Source: Flavobacterium anhuiense
GTDB taxonomy: Bacteria; Bacteroidota; Bacteroidia; Flavobacteriales; Flavobacteriaceae
Assembly: GCF_900101855.1 (NCBI RefSeq)
Contig: NZ_FMVC01000002.1
Span: forward strand, 625,599-689,598
Reading direction: 5' to 3'
Length of the DNA stretch: 64,000 nt
In this document: positions 7,277-16,665 of the stretch, piece after piece
Layout of the letters: the number at the start of each line of letters is the position of its first letter
Position numbering within the stretch: the stretch's first letter is position 1
Notes under the pieces: model-generated
Database searches by the model: none
Told to the model about the DNA's origin: nothing
What the model saw: the letters and a program-made list of their open reading frames with translations, nothing else
Program-made: the position numbers and the translations under genes

Positions 7277-7987
7277 ATGAAAAAAATCACGATCTTATTA
7301 CTGTTTATTGTTCTGTTTTCAAATTGCAAACCAGAGAAAAAAGATGACGTAAAAACTGCCGTTTCAAATGGAAAACCTTCAACTGAAGAACCTTTTGTCT
7401 TAACGGTTGAAAAAATCGATTCAACTCAATTTCCTGCTTCAATTAAATACGAAGGTTTTGTAAAAAATGCTGTTAGATGGAAAGATAAATTGGGCGATAA
7501 TATTGTAATTACTACAGAAACTGGTTATCACATCAACAAAAAATTTACGCACGAAACAGAAGGCTCAGATGCTGAATTATTTGGGTATCATTTTATAGTT
7601 TCAGGCAATGAAGTGAAGCAAACTTGGAAAGTTTACGATTACATTTCAGATTGTCCAGTTGACATTGTTGCTTCATTTGTCAAAAACACTTTTCAAGTTA
7701 CAGATTTAGACAAAAATGGAATTGCCGAAACTTGGCTCATGTATAAAACAGTTTGTCATGGCGATGTTAGTCCTTCTGACATGAAGATTATTATGTATGA
7801 AGGGAATACAAAATATGCCATGCGTGGCGAAAATAAAGTCGCAGTTGGCATTGACGATAACGGCAAAAAACAATTTGAAGGAGGCGAATATAAACTGGAT
7901 GAAAACTTTAAGAAAGGAACGAAAGTTTTTAGAGAATTCGCTGAAAAATTATGGAACGATAATGTAATTGAAAACTGGGAAGACTAA
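7277..7987 (+). CDS. hypothetical lipoprotein, 236 aa
   Basis: Type II signal peptide (MKKITILLLFIVLFSNC, lipobox Cys 17), then an acidic and lysine-rich linker and a ~180-aa beta-rich domain. The domain has a DLDKNGIAETWLMYKTVCHGDVSPSDMKIIMYEG core. Similar Flavobacteriia proteins exist, but I cannot assign a function; the DxDxxG motif may bind calcium. It is anchored in a membrane facing the periplasm or cell surface. It is probably co-transcribed with the DinB-like gene 19 bases upstream. Confidence 0.65.
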   Translation: MKKITILLLFIVLFSNCKPEKKDDVKTAVSNGKPSTEEPFVLTVEKIDSTQFPASIKYEGFVKNAVRWKDKLGDNIVITTETGYHINKKFTHETEGSDAELFGYHFIVSGNEVKQTWKVYDYISDCPVDIVASFVKNTFQVTDLDKNGIAETWLMYKTVCHGDVSPSDMKIIMYEGNTKYAMRGENKVAVGIDDNGKKQFEGGEYKLDENFKKGTKVFREFAEKLWNDNVIENWED

Positions 7988-8047
7988 TTTTTTCCTTCTT
8001 ATAAAATAGCTTATTCTGCTCCTCAAATAAATTAGAAAAAGGCATAG

Positions 8048-8075
8048 TTGTTGAAAGTTAAAAAAGATATATTTA
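8048..8075 (+). promoter_or_regulatory. promoter of the 8095 lipoprotein gene
   Basis: TTG at 8048-8050, a 17-nt spacer, then TATATTTA at 8068-8075, one base off the TAnnTTTG consensus. The ATG follows 19 bases later. Confidence 0.5.
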
Positions 8076-8094
8076 CACCTTCAAAAAACAAACT

Positions 8095-9282
8095 ATGCAA
8101 AAAATTACTTTTCTCATTTCTATATTGTTTTTAGCTCTTTCTTCTTGTGGGGTAAAGACAACACAATCAATGCTTAGCGATGGAAATTATGATGGCGCAA
8201 TTGATCGCGCTGTTGAAGCACTTCGCACCAAAAAAGATTCTAAAGGAAAACAAGATTATGTTTATTTATTGGAAGAAGCTTTTACAAAAGCCAAAGATCG
8301 TGATCTTCGAAATTTGGAAATGCTGAACAAAGAAAACAATCCTGCCAATACAGAACGCATTTATAATACTTATTTACAGCTAAATAATCGTCAGGAAAAA
8401 ATTCGTCCATTATTGCCTCTGCCTTTATTGAAGCAGGGAAAAAATGCTTATTTCCCATTTGATAATTATTCGAATGAAATTGTAAACAGTAAAAATGCAC
8501 TTTCGAAATATTTATATGAAAACGCTTCAATGCTTTTGAAATCAAATAACAAATTAGATTTTAGAAAAGCTTATGATGATTTTGCGTATTTGGAAAGCAT
8601 TAATCCAAATTACAAAAACACCAAAAAACTGATGGATGATGCGCAGTTTAAAGGAACTGATTTTGTTGATGTTTATGCTAAAAACGAAACCAATATGGTC
8701 ATTCCGAAAATGCTTCAGGATGATTTACTGGATTTTAAAACCTACGGATTAAATGATAAATGGACCGTTTATCATAGTGCTAGACAAAAAAATGTGAATT
8801 ATGACTATAGTTTAATTTTGAGTTTTAGACAAATTGCGATTTCGCCAGAGCAGATTAAAGAGAAAGAATTTGTAAAGGAAAGACAAGTTAAAGATGGCGT
8901 AAAAACACTTTTAGATAGTCGCGGAAGACCTGTCAAAGACAGTTTGGGCAAAGAGATTAAAGTAGATAATTATAAAACGCTTCGTGCTACGGTTTACGAA
9001 TTCAGACAATTTAAATCTTGTCTTGTAACAGCAAAAGTGGATTATGTAGATTTAAAAAGCAATCAGCTAGTACAAACTTTCCCCATAAGCAGCGAATATG
9101 TTTTTGAAAATATTTATTCTACTTACAAAGGAAACAGAGGTGCTTGTGATGATAATTATCTGGCATATTTTGACAAACGAGCCGTTGCATTCCCAAACAA
9201 CGAACAAATGGTTTACGATACTGGTGAAGACTTGAAAGCCAAACTAAAAGATATCATTGTAAAAAATAAGTTCAGGAAATAA
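8095..9282 (+). CDS. hypothetical lipoprotein with TPR-like N-terminal half, 395 aa
   Basis: Lipoprotein signal (MQKITFLISILFLALSSC, Cys 18), then a region resembling tetratricopeptide helices (MLSDGNYDGAIDRAVEAL near residue 28; FRKAYDDFAYLESINPNY near 160). The C-terminal half is beta-rich (LRATVYEFRQFKSCLVTAKVDYVDL). It resembles cell-envelope lipoproteins of Flavobacteria, but no named family was recognised. It has its own promoter and a strong terminator, so it is monocistronic. Confidence 0.65.
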   Translation: MQKITFLISILFLALSSCGVKTTQSMLSDGNYDGAIDRAVEALRTKKDSKGKQDYVYLLEEAFTKAKDRDLRNLEMLNKENNPANTERIYNTYLQLNNRQEKIRPLLPLPLLKQGKNAYFPFDNYSNEIVNSKNALSKYLYENASMLLKSNNKLDFRKAYDDFAYLESINPNYKNTKKLMDDAQFKGTDFVDVYAKNETNMVIPKMLQDDLLDFKTYGLNDKWTVYHSARQKNVNYDYSLILSFRQIAISPEQIKEKEFVKERQVKDGVKTLLDSRGRPVKDSLGKEIKVDNYKTLRATVYEFRQFKSCLVTAKVDYVDLKSNQLVQTFPISSEYVFENIYSTYKGNRGACDDNYLAYFDKRAVAFPNNEQMVYDTGEDLKAKLKDIIVKNKFRK

Positions 9283-9303
9283 TTATATAACTCCCACATA
9301 AAG

Positions 9304-9333
9304 AAAAGACGCATTTTTGATGCGTCTTTTTTT
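9304..9333 (+). terminator. strong terminator after the 8095 gene
   Basis: Perfect 11-bp stem (AAAAGACGCAT/ATGCGTCTTTT) with a 5-nt loop, running into seven T. Confidence 0.9.
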
Positions 9334-9372
9334 GTTTAGAATATTCTAATTAAAAAAAATCGTGTTTTTTTA

Positions 9373-9416
9373 TTGCGCAACCAAAAAGTTGCGTATATTT
9401 GCAACTGATTAGTTGC
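9373..9416 (+). promoter_or_regulatory. arsR promoter with two matching operator dyads
   Basis: TTG 9373-9375 and TATATTTG 9394-9401 with an 18-nt spacer form a consensus promoter. Two inverted repeats of identical form GCAAC-N6-GTTGC lie at 9377-9392 (between the -33 and -7 boxes) and 9401-9416 (directly after the -7 box). Their centres are 24 bp apart. A repressor bound to both would block RNA polymerase, which fits ArsR-type autorepression. Confidence 0.8.
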
Positions 9417-9434
9417 GAATTTATATTTAGAAAA

Positions 9435-9761
9435 ATGAAAAGAGATATTTTTCAAGCTATTGCCGATCCGACGAGAAGAGCAATATTAGTTTTGATTTCT
9501 TCGAGTGCATTAACCCCAAATGCAATTGCAGAACAGTTCCAAACTACAAGACAAGCGGTTTCTAAACACATTAAAATATTGAATGAATGTGATTTATTGG
9601 AAGAAAAGAAATTGGGCAGAGAAATTTACTATCAGCTCAAAATTGAAAAAATGAAAGAAGTTGATCAATGGCTAGAGCAATTTAAAGCAATTTGGGAACA
9701 GCGTTTTAGCCAATTGGATCAAGTATTACTAAACTTAAAATCTAAAGAAAATGAAGACTGA
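9435..9761 (+). CDS. ArsR-family winged-helix repressor
   Basis: 108 aa from ATG 9435; the longer frame starts inside the promoter's -7 box at 9399 and cannot be right. It carries a winged HTH ([18 protein letters not shown], then [44 protein letters not shown]) of the SdpR-like type, without the CxC metal site. This subgroup usually sits beside AHSA1/SRPBCC genes, as here. The next gene overlaps it by 11 bases, so they are co-translated. It is probably regulated by its own product through the two dyads upstream. Confidence 0.9.
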   Translation: MKRDIFQAIADPTRRAILVLISSSALTPNAIAEQFQTTRQAVSKHIKILNECDLLEEKKLGREIYYQLKIEKMKEVDQWLEQFKAIWEQRFSQLDQVLLNLKSKENED

Positions 9762-10248
9762 TTTATTAATGATTTTTTCTGTAGACAAGGAAAATAAAAG
9801 AGTGAATGTAAAACGCGAATTCAACGCTCCGTTATCAAATGTTTGGTCTGCATGGACAGAACCTGAAATTCTGGATTTGTGGTGGGCTCCAGCTCCGCTA
9901 AAATCTGAGACAAAAAGCATGGAGTTTAAAGAAGGCGGACGAAGATTGTACGCAATGGTTGGTGCTGAAGGTGTGCAAGGCTGGAGTACTTTTGATTATA
10001 CTTCGATTTCTCCTAAAACAAATTTTAAATACACTTCTACTTTTTGCGATGCTGACGGAAATCCAAATTCTGCTTTTGGAAGTTCTTTTTGGGATGTTTC
10101 ATTCTCTGAGCAGGGAGATTCTACCATTGTTGATATTGTAATTACAAGAGACAGTTTTGAAGAACTTGAAAAAATAATCGAAATGGGATTCAAACAAGGA
10201 TTTACATCAGCGATGGAAGGTTTGGATAAAATCTTAGCAGAAAAATAA
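9751..10248 (+). CDS. AHSA1/SRPBCC-domain protein, copy 1
   Basis: 165 aa with the AHSA1 core: [30 protein letters not shown] at residues ~14-45, then [10 protein letters not shown] and a C-terminal helix [19 protein letters not shown]. The START-like fold makes a hydrophobic cavity for a small ligand, which is unknown here. It overlaps the ArsR gene by 11 bases. The downstream gene is a close paralogue with the same length and motifs, pointing to a tandem duplication. Confidence 0.85.
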   Translation: MKTDLLMIFSVDKENKRVNVKREFNAPLSNVWSAWTEPEILDLWWAPAPLKSETKSMEFKEGGRRLYAMVGAEGVQGWSTFDYTSISPKTNFKYTSTFCDADGNPNSAFGSSFWDVSFSEQGDSTIVDIVITRDSFEELEKIIEMGFKQGFTSAMEGLDKILAEK

Positions 10249-10294
10249 AATTATTTCAACCGAATTATTATTAACGAATTAAAATCTAAAAAAA

Positions 10295-10798
10295 ATGAAA
10301 TCAAATCTTTTAATGAATTTTACTGTAGATAAAGAAAACAATACTGTAAACGTAAAACGAGAATTTAACGCTTCGCTGCCTCAAGTTTGGTCTGCTTGGA
10401 CAGAACCTCAAATTTTGGATTTGTGGTGGGCGCCGACTCCGTGGAAATCTAAAACCAAAAGCATGGATTTTAAAGAAGGCGGACGCAGATTATATGCTAT
10501 GCTGGGACCTGAAGGCGAAGAACATTGGGCCATTGCAGATTTTACTTCAATTAGTCCGAAAACTAATTTTAAATATCTAGATGCTTTTAGCGACAGCGAA
10601 GGCAATTTAAACAAGGAATTTCCACGCTCTGACTGGAATGTGACTTTCTCTGAAAAAGACGGATCTACCTTTGTAGATGTTGTCATCAAACATGAAAAAC
10701 TATCTGACTTGGAAATGATCATTCAAATGGGATTCAAAGAAGGTTTTACCATTGCAATGGAAGGTCTAGATGCTATTTTTGCTGAAAAAGCAAAATAA
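10295..10798 (+). CDS. AHSA1/SRPBCC-domain protein, copy 2
   Basis: 167 aa. It is closely related to the preceding protein throughout (shared [16 protein letters not shown], [21 protein letters not shown] and the C-terminal EGLDxIxAEK). Differences cluster in the middle (residues ~75-110), where the ligand pocket would be lined. It lies 46 bases after copy 1 and is likely in the same arsR transcription unit. Confidence 0.85.
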   Translation: MKSNLLMNFTVDKENNTVNVKREFNASLPQVWSAWTEPQILDLWWAPTPWKSKTKSMDFKEGGRRLYAMLGPEGEEHWAIADFTSISPKTNFKYLDAFSDSEGNLNKEFPRSDWNVTFSEKDGSTFVDVVIKHEKLSDLEMIIQMGFKEGFTIAMEGLDAIFAEKAK

Positions 10799-10894
10799 TT
10801 TTCAATTGTATATAAAAGGCCAAAACAAAAGAAGAATTTACTGATATTAAAGTTGTATTTTCGTTTTTATAAAAACATTTTTACTTTACTATCA

Positions 10895-11764
10895 ATGAAC
10901 AAATTTTTTGCTCTGGTCTTTTTACTTTTTTCTTCTACTTTCGCATTCAGCCAAAAGAATAAAGCCAAAAACATAGAAACTTCAAAGCCTTTTGTATTGG
11001 GAGTTATTGATGAAATTCAATCCAAAGAACTAAACGAAAAAAGAATTTTAAACATTTATCTTCCTGAAGGTTATAATCCAGCAGAAGACACAAAATATCC
11101 TGTCATTTACTTATTGGACGGTTCTGCCGATGAAGATTTTATTCATATTTCTGGGCTAGTTCAGTTTAATAGTTTTGAATGGATCAATCAGGTTCCAAAA
11201 TCAATTGTAGTAGGAATTGCAACTGTTGACAGAAAAAGAGATTTCACTTTTCCAACTACAATTGAAAAAGACAAAACTCGTTTTCCAACCACAGGGCATT
11301 CTGATCAGTTTATTGCTTTTATTGAAAAAGAATTGCAACCATTTATTGAGAAAAAATACAAAACAAATGATTCCAAAACCATCATCGGCCAATCTCTTGG
11401 CGGATTATTAGGAACCGAAATCCTGCTTAAAAAGCCGACTCTTTTTAATAAATATGTTATTGTAAGTCCGAGTTTATGGTGGAACAATGGCTCTCTTCTA
11501 GATTTAGATTCTGAAATGCTAAAAGAAAATTTCAATCAGCAAATCGAAATCTATATTGCTGTTGGCAAAGAAGGACTAGCTCCAACAGCAATTCCGCATG
11601 TTATGGAAGTTGATGCCAATTTACTGGCAGAAAAACTAAAAGAATCTAAAAGCAAAAACGTGAAAACTTATTTTGATTATTTCCCAGAAGAAAACCACGG
11701 TTCGATTCTGCATACAGCTGTTTTTAATTCTTTTAAATTCTTTTACCCGAAAAGTAAAGAATAA
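10895..11764 (+). CDS. exported alpha/beta-hydrolase, esterase D / IroE-like
   Basis: 289 aa from ATG 10895, chosen because it begins a clean signal peptide (MNKFFALVFLLFSSTFAFSQ). The frame opens 14 codons earlier. The domain is a putative esterase (PF00756 type): an RILNIYLPEGYNP entry strand, YPVIYLLDG, the nucleophile elbow GQSLGG, SPSLWWNN, and a late histidine in EENHGSI completing the triad. Family members hydrolyse esters including siderophore esters; the substrate here is unknown. It ends against a 46-bp palindrome shared with the convergent gene. Confidence 0.85.
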   Translation: MNKFFALVFLLFSSTFAFSQKNKAKNIETSKPFVLGVIDEIQSKELNEKRILNIYLPEGYNPAEDTKYPVIYLLDGSADEDFIHISGLVQFNSFEWINQVPKSIVVGIATVDRKRDFTFPTTIEKDKTRFPTTGHSDQFIAFIEKELQPFIEKKYKTNDSKTIIGQSLGGLLGTEILLKKPTLFNKYVIVSPSLWWNNGSLLDLDSEMLKENFNQQIEIYIAVGKEGLAPTAIPHVMEVDANLLAEKLKESKSKNVKTYFDYFPEENHGSILHTAVFNSFKFFYPKSKE

Positions 11765-11774
11765 TATTTTTTAC

Positions 11775-11820
11775 AATTATCAATTATCAATTGTCAATTG
11801 ACAATTGATAATTGATAATT
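11775..11820. terminator. 46-bp perfect palindrome, likely bidirectional terminator
   Basis: Two 23-bp arms with no loop, centred between 11797 and 11798, built from repeated AATTATC / AATTGTC units. It separates convergent genes and its last base is part of the comM stop codon. AT-rich palindromes of this kind occur at convergent junctions and may serve both directions. Confidence 0.65.
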
Positions 11821-13355
11821 TATCCCAGCCATCCCTCTCGATCCAAACTTCTATATTGAATTGCTTCTGCAATGTGCGATGAAACAATATTTTCTGAATG
11901 ATCTAAATCGGCTATAGTTCTGGAAACTTTCAAAATTCGATCATAAGCTCTGGCAGAAAGATTTAATCTTTCCATAGCTGTTTTAAGCAATTCTTTTGAA
12001 GGTTCGTCTAAAACACAAAATTCACGAATCAGCTTACTGCTCATTTGCGCGTTGTAATGAACATTTTCAACGGTTTCAAATCGTTTGGTTTGGATTTCTC
12101 GCGCTGCTGTAACTCGTTTACGAATTTCGACACTGCTTTCTGCTTTTCGCTCATCTGATAATTTCTCAAACGGGACTGGAGTAACTTCTATATGAATATC
12201 GATTCTATCTAATAACGGACCTGAAATTTTACTCATATAACGCTGCATTTCGTGTGGCGAAGAAGTATTCGGCATACTTGGATCGTTAAAAAAACCGCTA
12301 GGACTTGGATTCATACTTGCCACCAACATAAAAGATGATGGATAAGTAATCGTAAACTTAGCACGGGAAATTGTTACTTCACGATCTTCTAACGGCTGAC
12401 GCATTACTTCTAAAACATCACGTTTAAATTCTGGCAATTCATCTAAAAATAAAACACCGTTATGCGCCATCGATATTTCGCCAGGCTGAGGATAACTTCC
12501 GCCGCCAACCAAAGCCACATTAGAAATAGTATGATGCGGACTCCTGAATGGTCTTTGATTCATTAATCCGACTTCTTTTAATTTTCCGGCAACGCTATGA
12601 ATTTTAGTAGTTTCCAAAGCTTCGCGTAAAGTCATTGGAGGCAAAATACTCGGAACTCGTTTGGCCAGCATTGTTTTTCCTGCACCAGGCGGACCAATCA
12701 AAATAATGTTATGACCGCCAGCTGCTGCGATTTCCATACAGCGCTTAATACTTTCTTGTCCTCGGACGTCTGAAAAATCATGCTCTGGAAAATCTAGTGT
12801 TTTATAAAATTCTGCTCTTGTATCAATAACTGTCGGTTCTAGTGTTCCTTTGCCAGCAAAAAAATCAACAATTTCTTTTAAATTTTCAACTCCGTATACA
12901 TCCAGACCCGCCACAATAGCTGCTTCTTTTACATTTTGAATAGGAAGAAAAAATCCTTTATAACCTTCTTCTTTGGCTTTGATTGCTATGGGCAATGCTC
13001 CGCGAATAGGCTGTAAACTTCCATCGAGAGAAAGTTCACCCATAATAATATATCGTTCAATTTCTGGAGCTTTTATCTGATCTGAACCAACCAGAATTGC
13101 CATAGCCAATGTCAAATCGTATGAAGAACCTTCTTTTCGAAGGTCGGCAGGCGCCATATTGACTGTAATTTTCTTTCCCGGAAAAGTAAATCCGTTATTT
13201 TTTAAAGCCGCGGCAATTCTAAAACTACTTTCTTTAATTGCATTATCTGGAAGCCCAACTAAATGATAACCAATTCCTTTGTCCATATGTACCTCAACTG
13301 TAATCGTTGTGGCCTCAACACCAAATACGGCGCTTCCGTAAACTTTTACTAACAT
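11820..13355 (-). CDS. comM: ComM/YifB-family Mg-chelatase-like AAA+ ATPase
   Basis: 511 aa, the usual length. It has an N-terminal Lon-protease-like domain ([24 protein letters not shown], and a [15 protein letters not shown] signature), then an AAA+ core with Walker [11 protein letters not shown] near residue 218, [17 protein letters not shown], Walker [10 protein letters not shown] and a sensor region. The C-terminal MgChlI-like lid includes [19 protein letters not shown]. ComM is a hexameric helicase promoting branch migration during natural transformation. It is transcribed alone on the minus strand. Confidence 0.92.
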   Translation of the reverse strand: MLVKVYGSAVFGVEATTITVEVHMDKGIGYHLVGLPDNAIKESSFRIAAALKNNGFTFPGKKITVNMAPADLRKEGSSYDLTLAMAILVGSDQIKAPEIERYIIMGELSLDGSLQPIRGALPIAIKAKEEGYKGFFLPIQNVKEAAIVAGLDVYGVENLKEIVDFFAGKGTLEPTVIDTRAEFYKTLDFPEHDFSDVRGQESIKRCMEIAAAGGHNIILIGPPGAGKTMLAKRVPSILPPMTLREALETTKIHSVAGKLKEVGLMNQRPFRSPHHTISNVALVGGGSYPQPGEISMAHNGVLFLDELPEFKRDVLEVMRQPLEDREVTISRAKFTITYPSSFMLVASMNPSPSGFFNDPSMPNTSSPHEMQRYMSKISGPLLDRIDIHIEVTPVPFEKLSDERKAESSVEIRKRVTAAREIQTKRFETVENVHYNAQMSSKLIREFCVLDEPSKELLKTAMERLNLSARAYDRILKVSRTIADLDHSENIVSSHIAEAIQYRSLDREGWLG

Positions 13356-13437
13356 AAATAAATTCTTATAAAAAGTAAAAGTATTTAATTAAATAGAAGT
13401 AAAAAATATTATTTGTAAATATTTTACTACTTTATAT

Positions 13438-13848
13438 TTAAAATCTATTTATGTCATTTTCTTTGTCTAACCATTTCTGATCATCTAAGTCTTTTTCATA
13501 TTCAGATGTTCCGGTAAAACCATATTTTTCAAGCTTTTTCAAATAGGGAGTATAATCAAAAAAAGGTTCGTTCCACCCTTCTGTTTCCCAAATACTATCA
13601 ACTACTGACGCCAACCATCTTGGTGGTGGATTATATTTCTTAAAATAAGCAATTCTTTTTTCAGTTGTTTGACAATTTTCTTCAAACCAAATATAAAAAC
13701 AGTCACAAAATTCATCACCACTTCCATATCTCCAAATAATACTGTAAGGATGTGAATCTGGTTTATAAATCCAATGTGGAGGCACTTCTCCATATTTCTC
13801 AATAAACTCATTTATTTTATTCGCTAGAAATTCTGTTTTTTCAATCAT
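13438..13848 (-). CDS. hypothetical protein, 136 aa
   Basis: No signal peptide or membrane helix. It is rich in Trp/Tyr and acidic residues (WIYKPDSHPYSIIWRYGSGDEFCDCFYIWFEENC, PRWLASVVDSIWETEGWNEPFFDYTPYLKKLEKYGF), with several cysteines. The family is not recognised; the size and acidity are compatible with an immunity-like or regulatory protein, but nothing nearby supports that. It lies 28 bases after the end of the minus-strand oxidoreductase gene, so co-transcription is possible. Confidence 0.5.
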   Translation of the reverse strand: MIEKTEFLANKINEFIEKYGEVPPHWIYKPDSHPYSIIWRYGSGDEFCDCFYIWFEENCQTTEKRIAYFKKYNPPPRWLASVVDSIWETEGWNEPFFDYTPYLKKLEKYGFTGTSEYEKDLDDQKWLDKENDINRF

Positions 13849-13876
13849 ATAATTACACTATTACAACAATAGATAC

Positions 13877-14851
13877 TTAAAATGGAAGTTTAACTTGAGT
13901 TTTAATCTCCTCTACTATTCTACTCAAATCCAAACAATTCTGATGCGACCAAAGTTTACTTTCAATTTCATTATTCAGAATACAATTTTGACATTCGATT
14001 ATTTCATGAGAATATCCTTTTCCTAAAGCTGGAAAAGTAAAAGTAGCTTCTTTTTCTTCATTTATAAATAGAGAATAACCATCAGCAATAAACCACGGTG
14101 CATTTAATTCTATTCGCCCTTTTGTTCCCGAAATGATGGCTTTCATATCTGATTCTGAAACTATAGAAGCATGCAAAACCGATTGAGCTGTTTCGTATTG
14201 CAAAATCATAGAAGTCTGCAAATCGATATCGTTTTTATGCTTGATTGTCTTTGCTAAAATCTCTTTTGGTTTTCCTAATACTATATAAGACAGGAATAAC
14301 GGATAAACGCCAATATCAAACAATGCACCTCCGCCCAGTTCTTTATCAAAAAGCCTTTTGTTTTCTGTTTCACTTCCGTGAAAGGCAAAATCGGCTTTTA
14401 TATAATTTACGTCTCCTATTATTCCATTGCCAATTTTCTGAAGAAGATTTTGAATTGACGGAATAAATCTTGTCCAGAACGCTTCCATAAAGAATGCATT
14501 GTTTTTCTTTGACGCCTCTACCATTCTCTGCGCATCTTGATAAGACAAAGCCATTGGTTTTTCGCAAAGCACATGTTTACCTTTTTCTAATGCTTTTATA
14601 GATAATTCGGCATGCGAATTATGAGGAGTTGCGATGTAAACAATCTCAACTTCCAAATCTTCAAAAAGTAAATCATAAGAATTGTACATTCTTAAAGCAT
14701 TAAATTTTCCTCCAAATTCTTCGGCTTTAGTAAAATCTCTAGATGCAACTGCCGTCAGTTCAGCATTTTCAATCAATAAAAGATCTGATGCAAACTGGCT
14801 TGCAATATTTCCCAATCCTACTATTCCCCATTTAATACTTCTATTTCCCAT
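13877..14851 (-). CDS. Gfo/Idh/MocA-family NAD(P)-dependent oxidoreductase
   Basis: 324 aa. A Rossmann fold at the N-terminus (WGIVGLGNIASQFASDL) precedes the family's catalytic EKP motif (GKHVLCEKPMAL, near residue 100) and the C-terminal alpha/beta substrate domain (ELGGGALFDIGVYPL). The MEAFWTRFIPSI stretch resembles the dihydrodiol-dehydrogenase-like branch. It is cytoplasmic, with no exported signal, unlike the second family member in this window at 32269. The sugar or diol substrate cannot be told. Confidence 0.85.
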   Translation of the reverse strand: MGNRSIKWGIVGLGNIASQFASDLLLIENAELTAVASRDFTKAEEFGGKFNALRMYNSYDLLFEDLEVEIVYIATPHNSHAELSIKALEKGKHVLCEKPMALSYQDAQRMVEASKKNNAFFMEAFWTRFIPSIQNLLQKIGNGIIGDVNYIKADFAFHGSETENKRLFDKELGGGALFDIGVYPLFLSYIVLGKPKEILAKTIKHKNDIDLQTSMILQYETAQSVLHASIVSESDMKAIISGTKGRIELNAPWFIADGYSLFINEEKEATFTFPALGKGYSHEIIECQNCILNNEIESKLWSHQNCLDLSRIVEEIKTQVKLPF

Positions 14852-15167
14852 CCTTATATTATAATCATCAAATTTGTTAAAAAGATTAAAAAATATCCAT
14901 TACAACATGCAACAGACGTTTTTTAAACAACAAATATCTATTATCCTACAAAAAATAGCAATCAATTACCCTAAAAATTATCAAAAATGACAGTAAGTGA
15001 AAAAAAAATGTTGCCAAATTGTAAATTTTAAGTTTGTTTTAAGAAATTCACGCAAAATCATAGGGGTTAAATTTTAAATTTAACAAAAATTAAATAACAA
15101 ACCCTATTTTTTTAGGGGGTATTAAATCATTTTATACTTTTATAAAAAATTTTAAAACTAAATAACT
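14852..15167. other. 316-bp AT-rich divergent gap upstream of amt
   Basis: It separates the divergent oxidoreductase and ammonium transporter genes. A CCCT-A-T7-AGGG hairpin lies at about 15102-15117, and a TACTTTTA near-match to the -7 box at 15135-15142. No sigma-54 type GG/GC promoter was found. No gene is seen. Confidence 0.45.
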
Positions 15168-16484
15168 ATGCGAAAAATTATTTTAAGTGTGATTCTTATC
15201 ACGATTTTAGTCCTAAGCTTTATTTCGAACTTTATCATTGCAGACAACCCAATTCCTGCAGAAGCTGTAAAGTTTGATACTGGAGATACTGCCTGGATGA
15301 TCGTTGCAACTGCTTTTGTATTGCTAATGACACCTGGACTAGGATTTTTCTATGGAGGTATGGTAGGTAAGAAAAACGTAATTAGTACTATGCTTCAAAG
15401 TTTTATGGCTATGGTAATTGTTACTATACTTTGGACTGTTGTTGCTTTTGGATTGGCTTTTGGACCAACAATTGGAGGAATTATCGGAAACCCGTCTGAG
15501 AATTTGTTCTTTGCAGGAGTTGGAACTAATACAGCTTGGAGCCTTGCACCAACAATTCCATTTATATTATTCGCATTATTTCAGGCAAAATTCGCTATTA
15601 TTACTCCTGCTTTAATCACAGGTGCTTTTGCAGAACGTATTCGTTTCTGGGCGTATTTGTTATTCATGGTTTTATTCATATTATTAATATATGCTCCACT
15701 AGCTCACATGACATGGCATCCTGATGGAGTTTTCTTCAAAATGGGAGTTCTTGACTTCGCTGGAGGAACTGTAGTTCACATGAGTGCTGGATGGGCTGCT
15801 TTGGCTGGAGCTATGTTCTTAGGAAAAAGAAAAGTTCAAAAAGTTAATCCTGCTAGAATTACTTATGTATTATTAGGAACTGGTCTGCTTTGGTTCGGAT
15901 GGTTTGGTTTCAACGCTGGATCTGCTTTAGGAGCAAATGGCCTTGCTGCTCAAGCTTTAGGAACAACTACTGTTGCCGCTGCTGCTGCTGCAATGGCTTG
16001 GGTTTTCCTTGATAAAATATTAGGACATAAATTATCTGCTCTTGGCGCTTGTATCGGAGCGGTTGTAGGTCTTGTTGCCATTACACCTGCTGCTGGTTTC
16101 GTAAGTATCCCTCACGCAATCTTCATCGGTTTATTCTCTGCAATTGTAAGTAACATTGTAGTAAGCAAATTCCCTAAAGGAAAAATCGACGATGCTCTAG
16201 ATGTATTTGCTTGTCACGGTGTTGGTGGTATGGTAGGTATGCTTCTAACTGGTGTTTTTGCATCAAAAGCAATCAACCCTGCTGTTGGAGATAATCAAGG
16301 TTTAATCTTCGGAACTCCTACATTATTCATCAACCAATTAACTGCTCTTGTTGTAGTTTCAATCTTTGCTTTTGTTGCTTCTTATGCTTTATTCTTCATC
16401 GTAAATAAAATCACTCCTCTAAGAGTTACAGAAGAAAAAGAAGAACTAGGATTAGACATCTCTCAACACGGAGAATTCTTATAA
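15168..16484 (+). CDS. amt: ammonium transporter (Amt family)
   Basis: 438 aa, a trimeric channel conducting ammonium/ammonia across the inner membrane. An N-terminal hydrophobic segment (residues ~5-25) is followed by eleven core helices. Amt signatures are GFFYGGMV, FGPTIGG, GAFAERIRFWAYL, GGTVVHMSAGWAALAGA (pore histidine 204) and DVFACHGVGGMVGMLLTG (pore histidine 350). The C-terminal tail (GLDISQHGEFL) is the segment that binds PII proteins in this family. No glnK gene lies next to it. A strong terminator follows. Confidence 0.95.
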   Translation: MRKIILSVILITILVLSFISNFIIADNPIPAEAVKFDTGDTAWMIVATAFVLLMTPGLGFFYGGMVGKKNVISTMLQSFMAMVIVTILWTVVAFGLAFGPTIGGIIGNPSENLFFAGVGTNTAWSLAPTIPFILFALFQAKFAIITPALITGAFAERIRFWAYLLFMVLFILLIYAPLAHMTWHPDGVFFKMGVLDFAGGTVVHMSAGWAALAGAMFLGKRKVQKVNPARITYVLLGTGLLWFGWFGFNAGSALGANGLAAQALGTTTVAAAAAAMAWVFLDKILGHKLSALGACIGAVVGLVAITPAAGFVSIPHAIFIGLFSAIVSNIVVSKFPKGKIDDALDVFACHGVGGMVGMLLTGVFASKAINPAVGDNQGLIFGTPTLFINQLTALVVVSIFAFVASYALFFIVNKITPLRVTEEKEELGLDISQHGEFL

Positions 16485-16515
16485 GAAATTAATTTTCACT
16501 TTCGCTTGATAAATA

Positions 16516-16550
16516 AAAAAGCACTCTAAATTTGACTTAGAGTGCTTTTT
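16516..16550 (+). terminator. terminator after amt
   Basis: A 14-bp perfect stem counting A/T flanks (AAAAAGCACTCTAA/TTAGAGTGCTTTTT) with a 7-nt loop. Confidence 0.9.
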
Positions 16551-16665
16551 GCTTTTGAATTAAACGCCTTTTATATGTTAGATTATAGATTTTAGAATGT
16601 AGCTTTTAGATTTCTGAATCATCCTCTCTCTTCTATTCTCTTGCTTCTATTCTCTTTTCTCTTGA

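Noticed and set aside
9399..9434. Longer ArsR start at TTG 9399
   Set aside because: It begins inside the promoter's -7 box and within the operator dyad; ATG 9435 gives the normal family N-terminus.
14852..15167. Sigma-54 promoter for the ammonium transporter
   Set aside because: No GG-N10-GC element seen, and sigma-54 control is not typical in this group.
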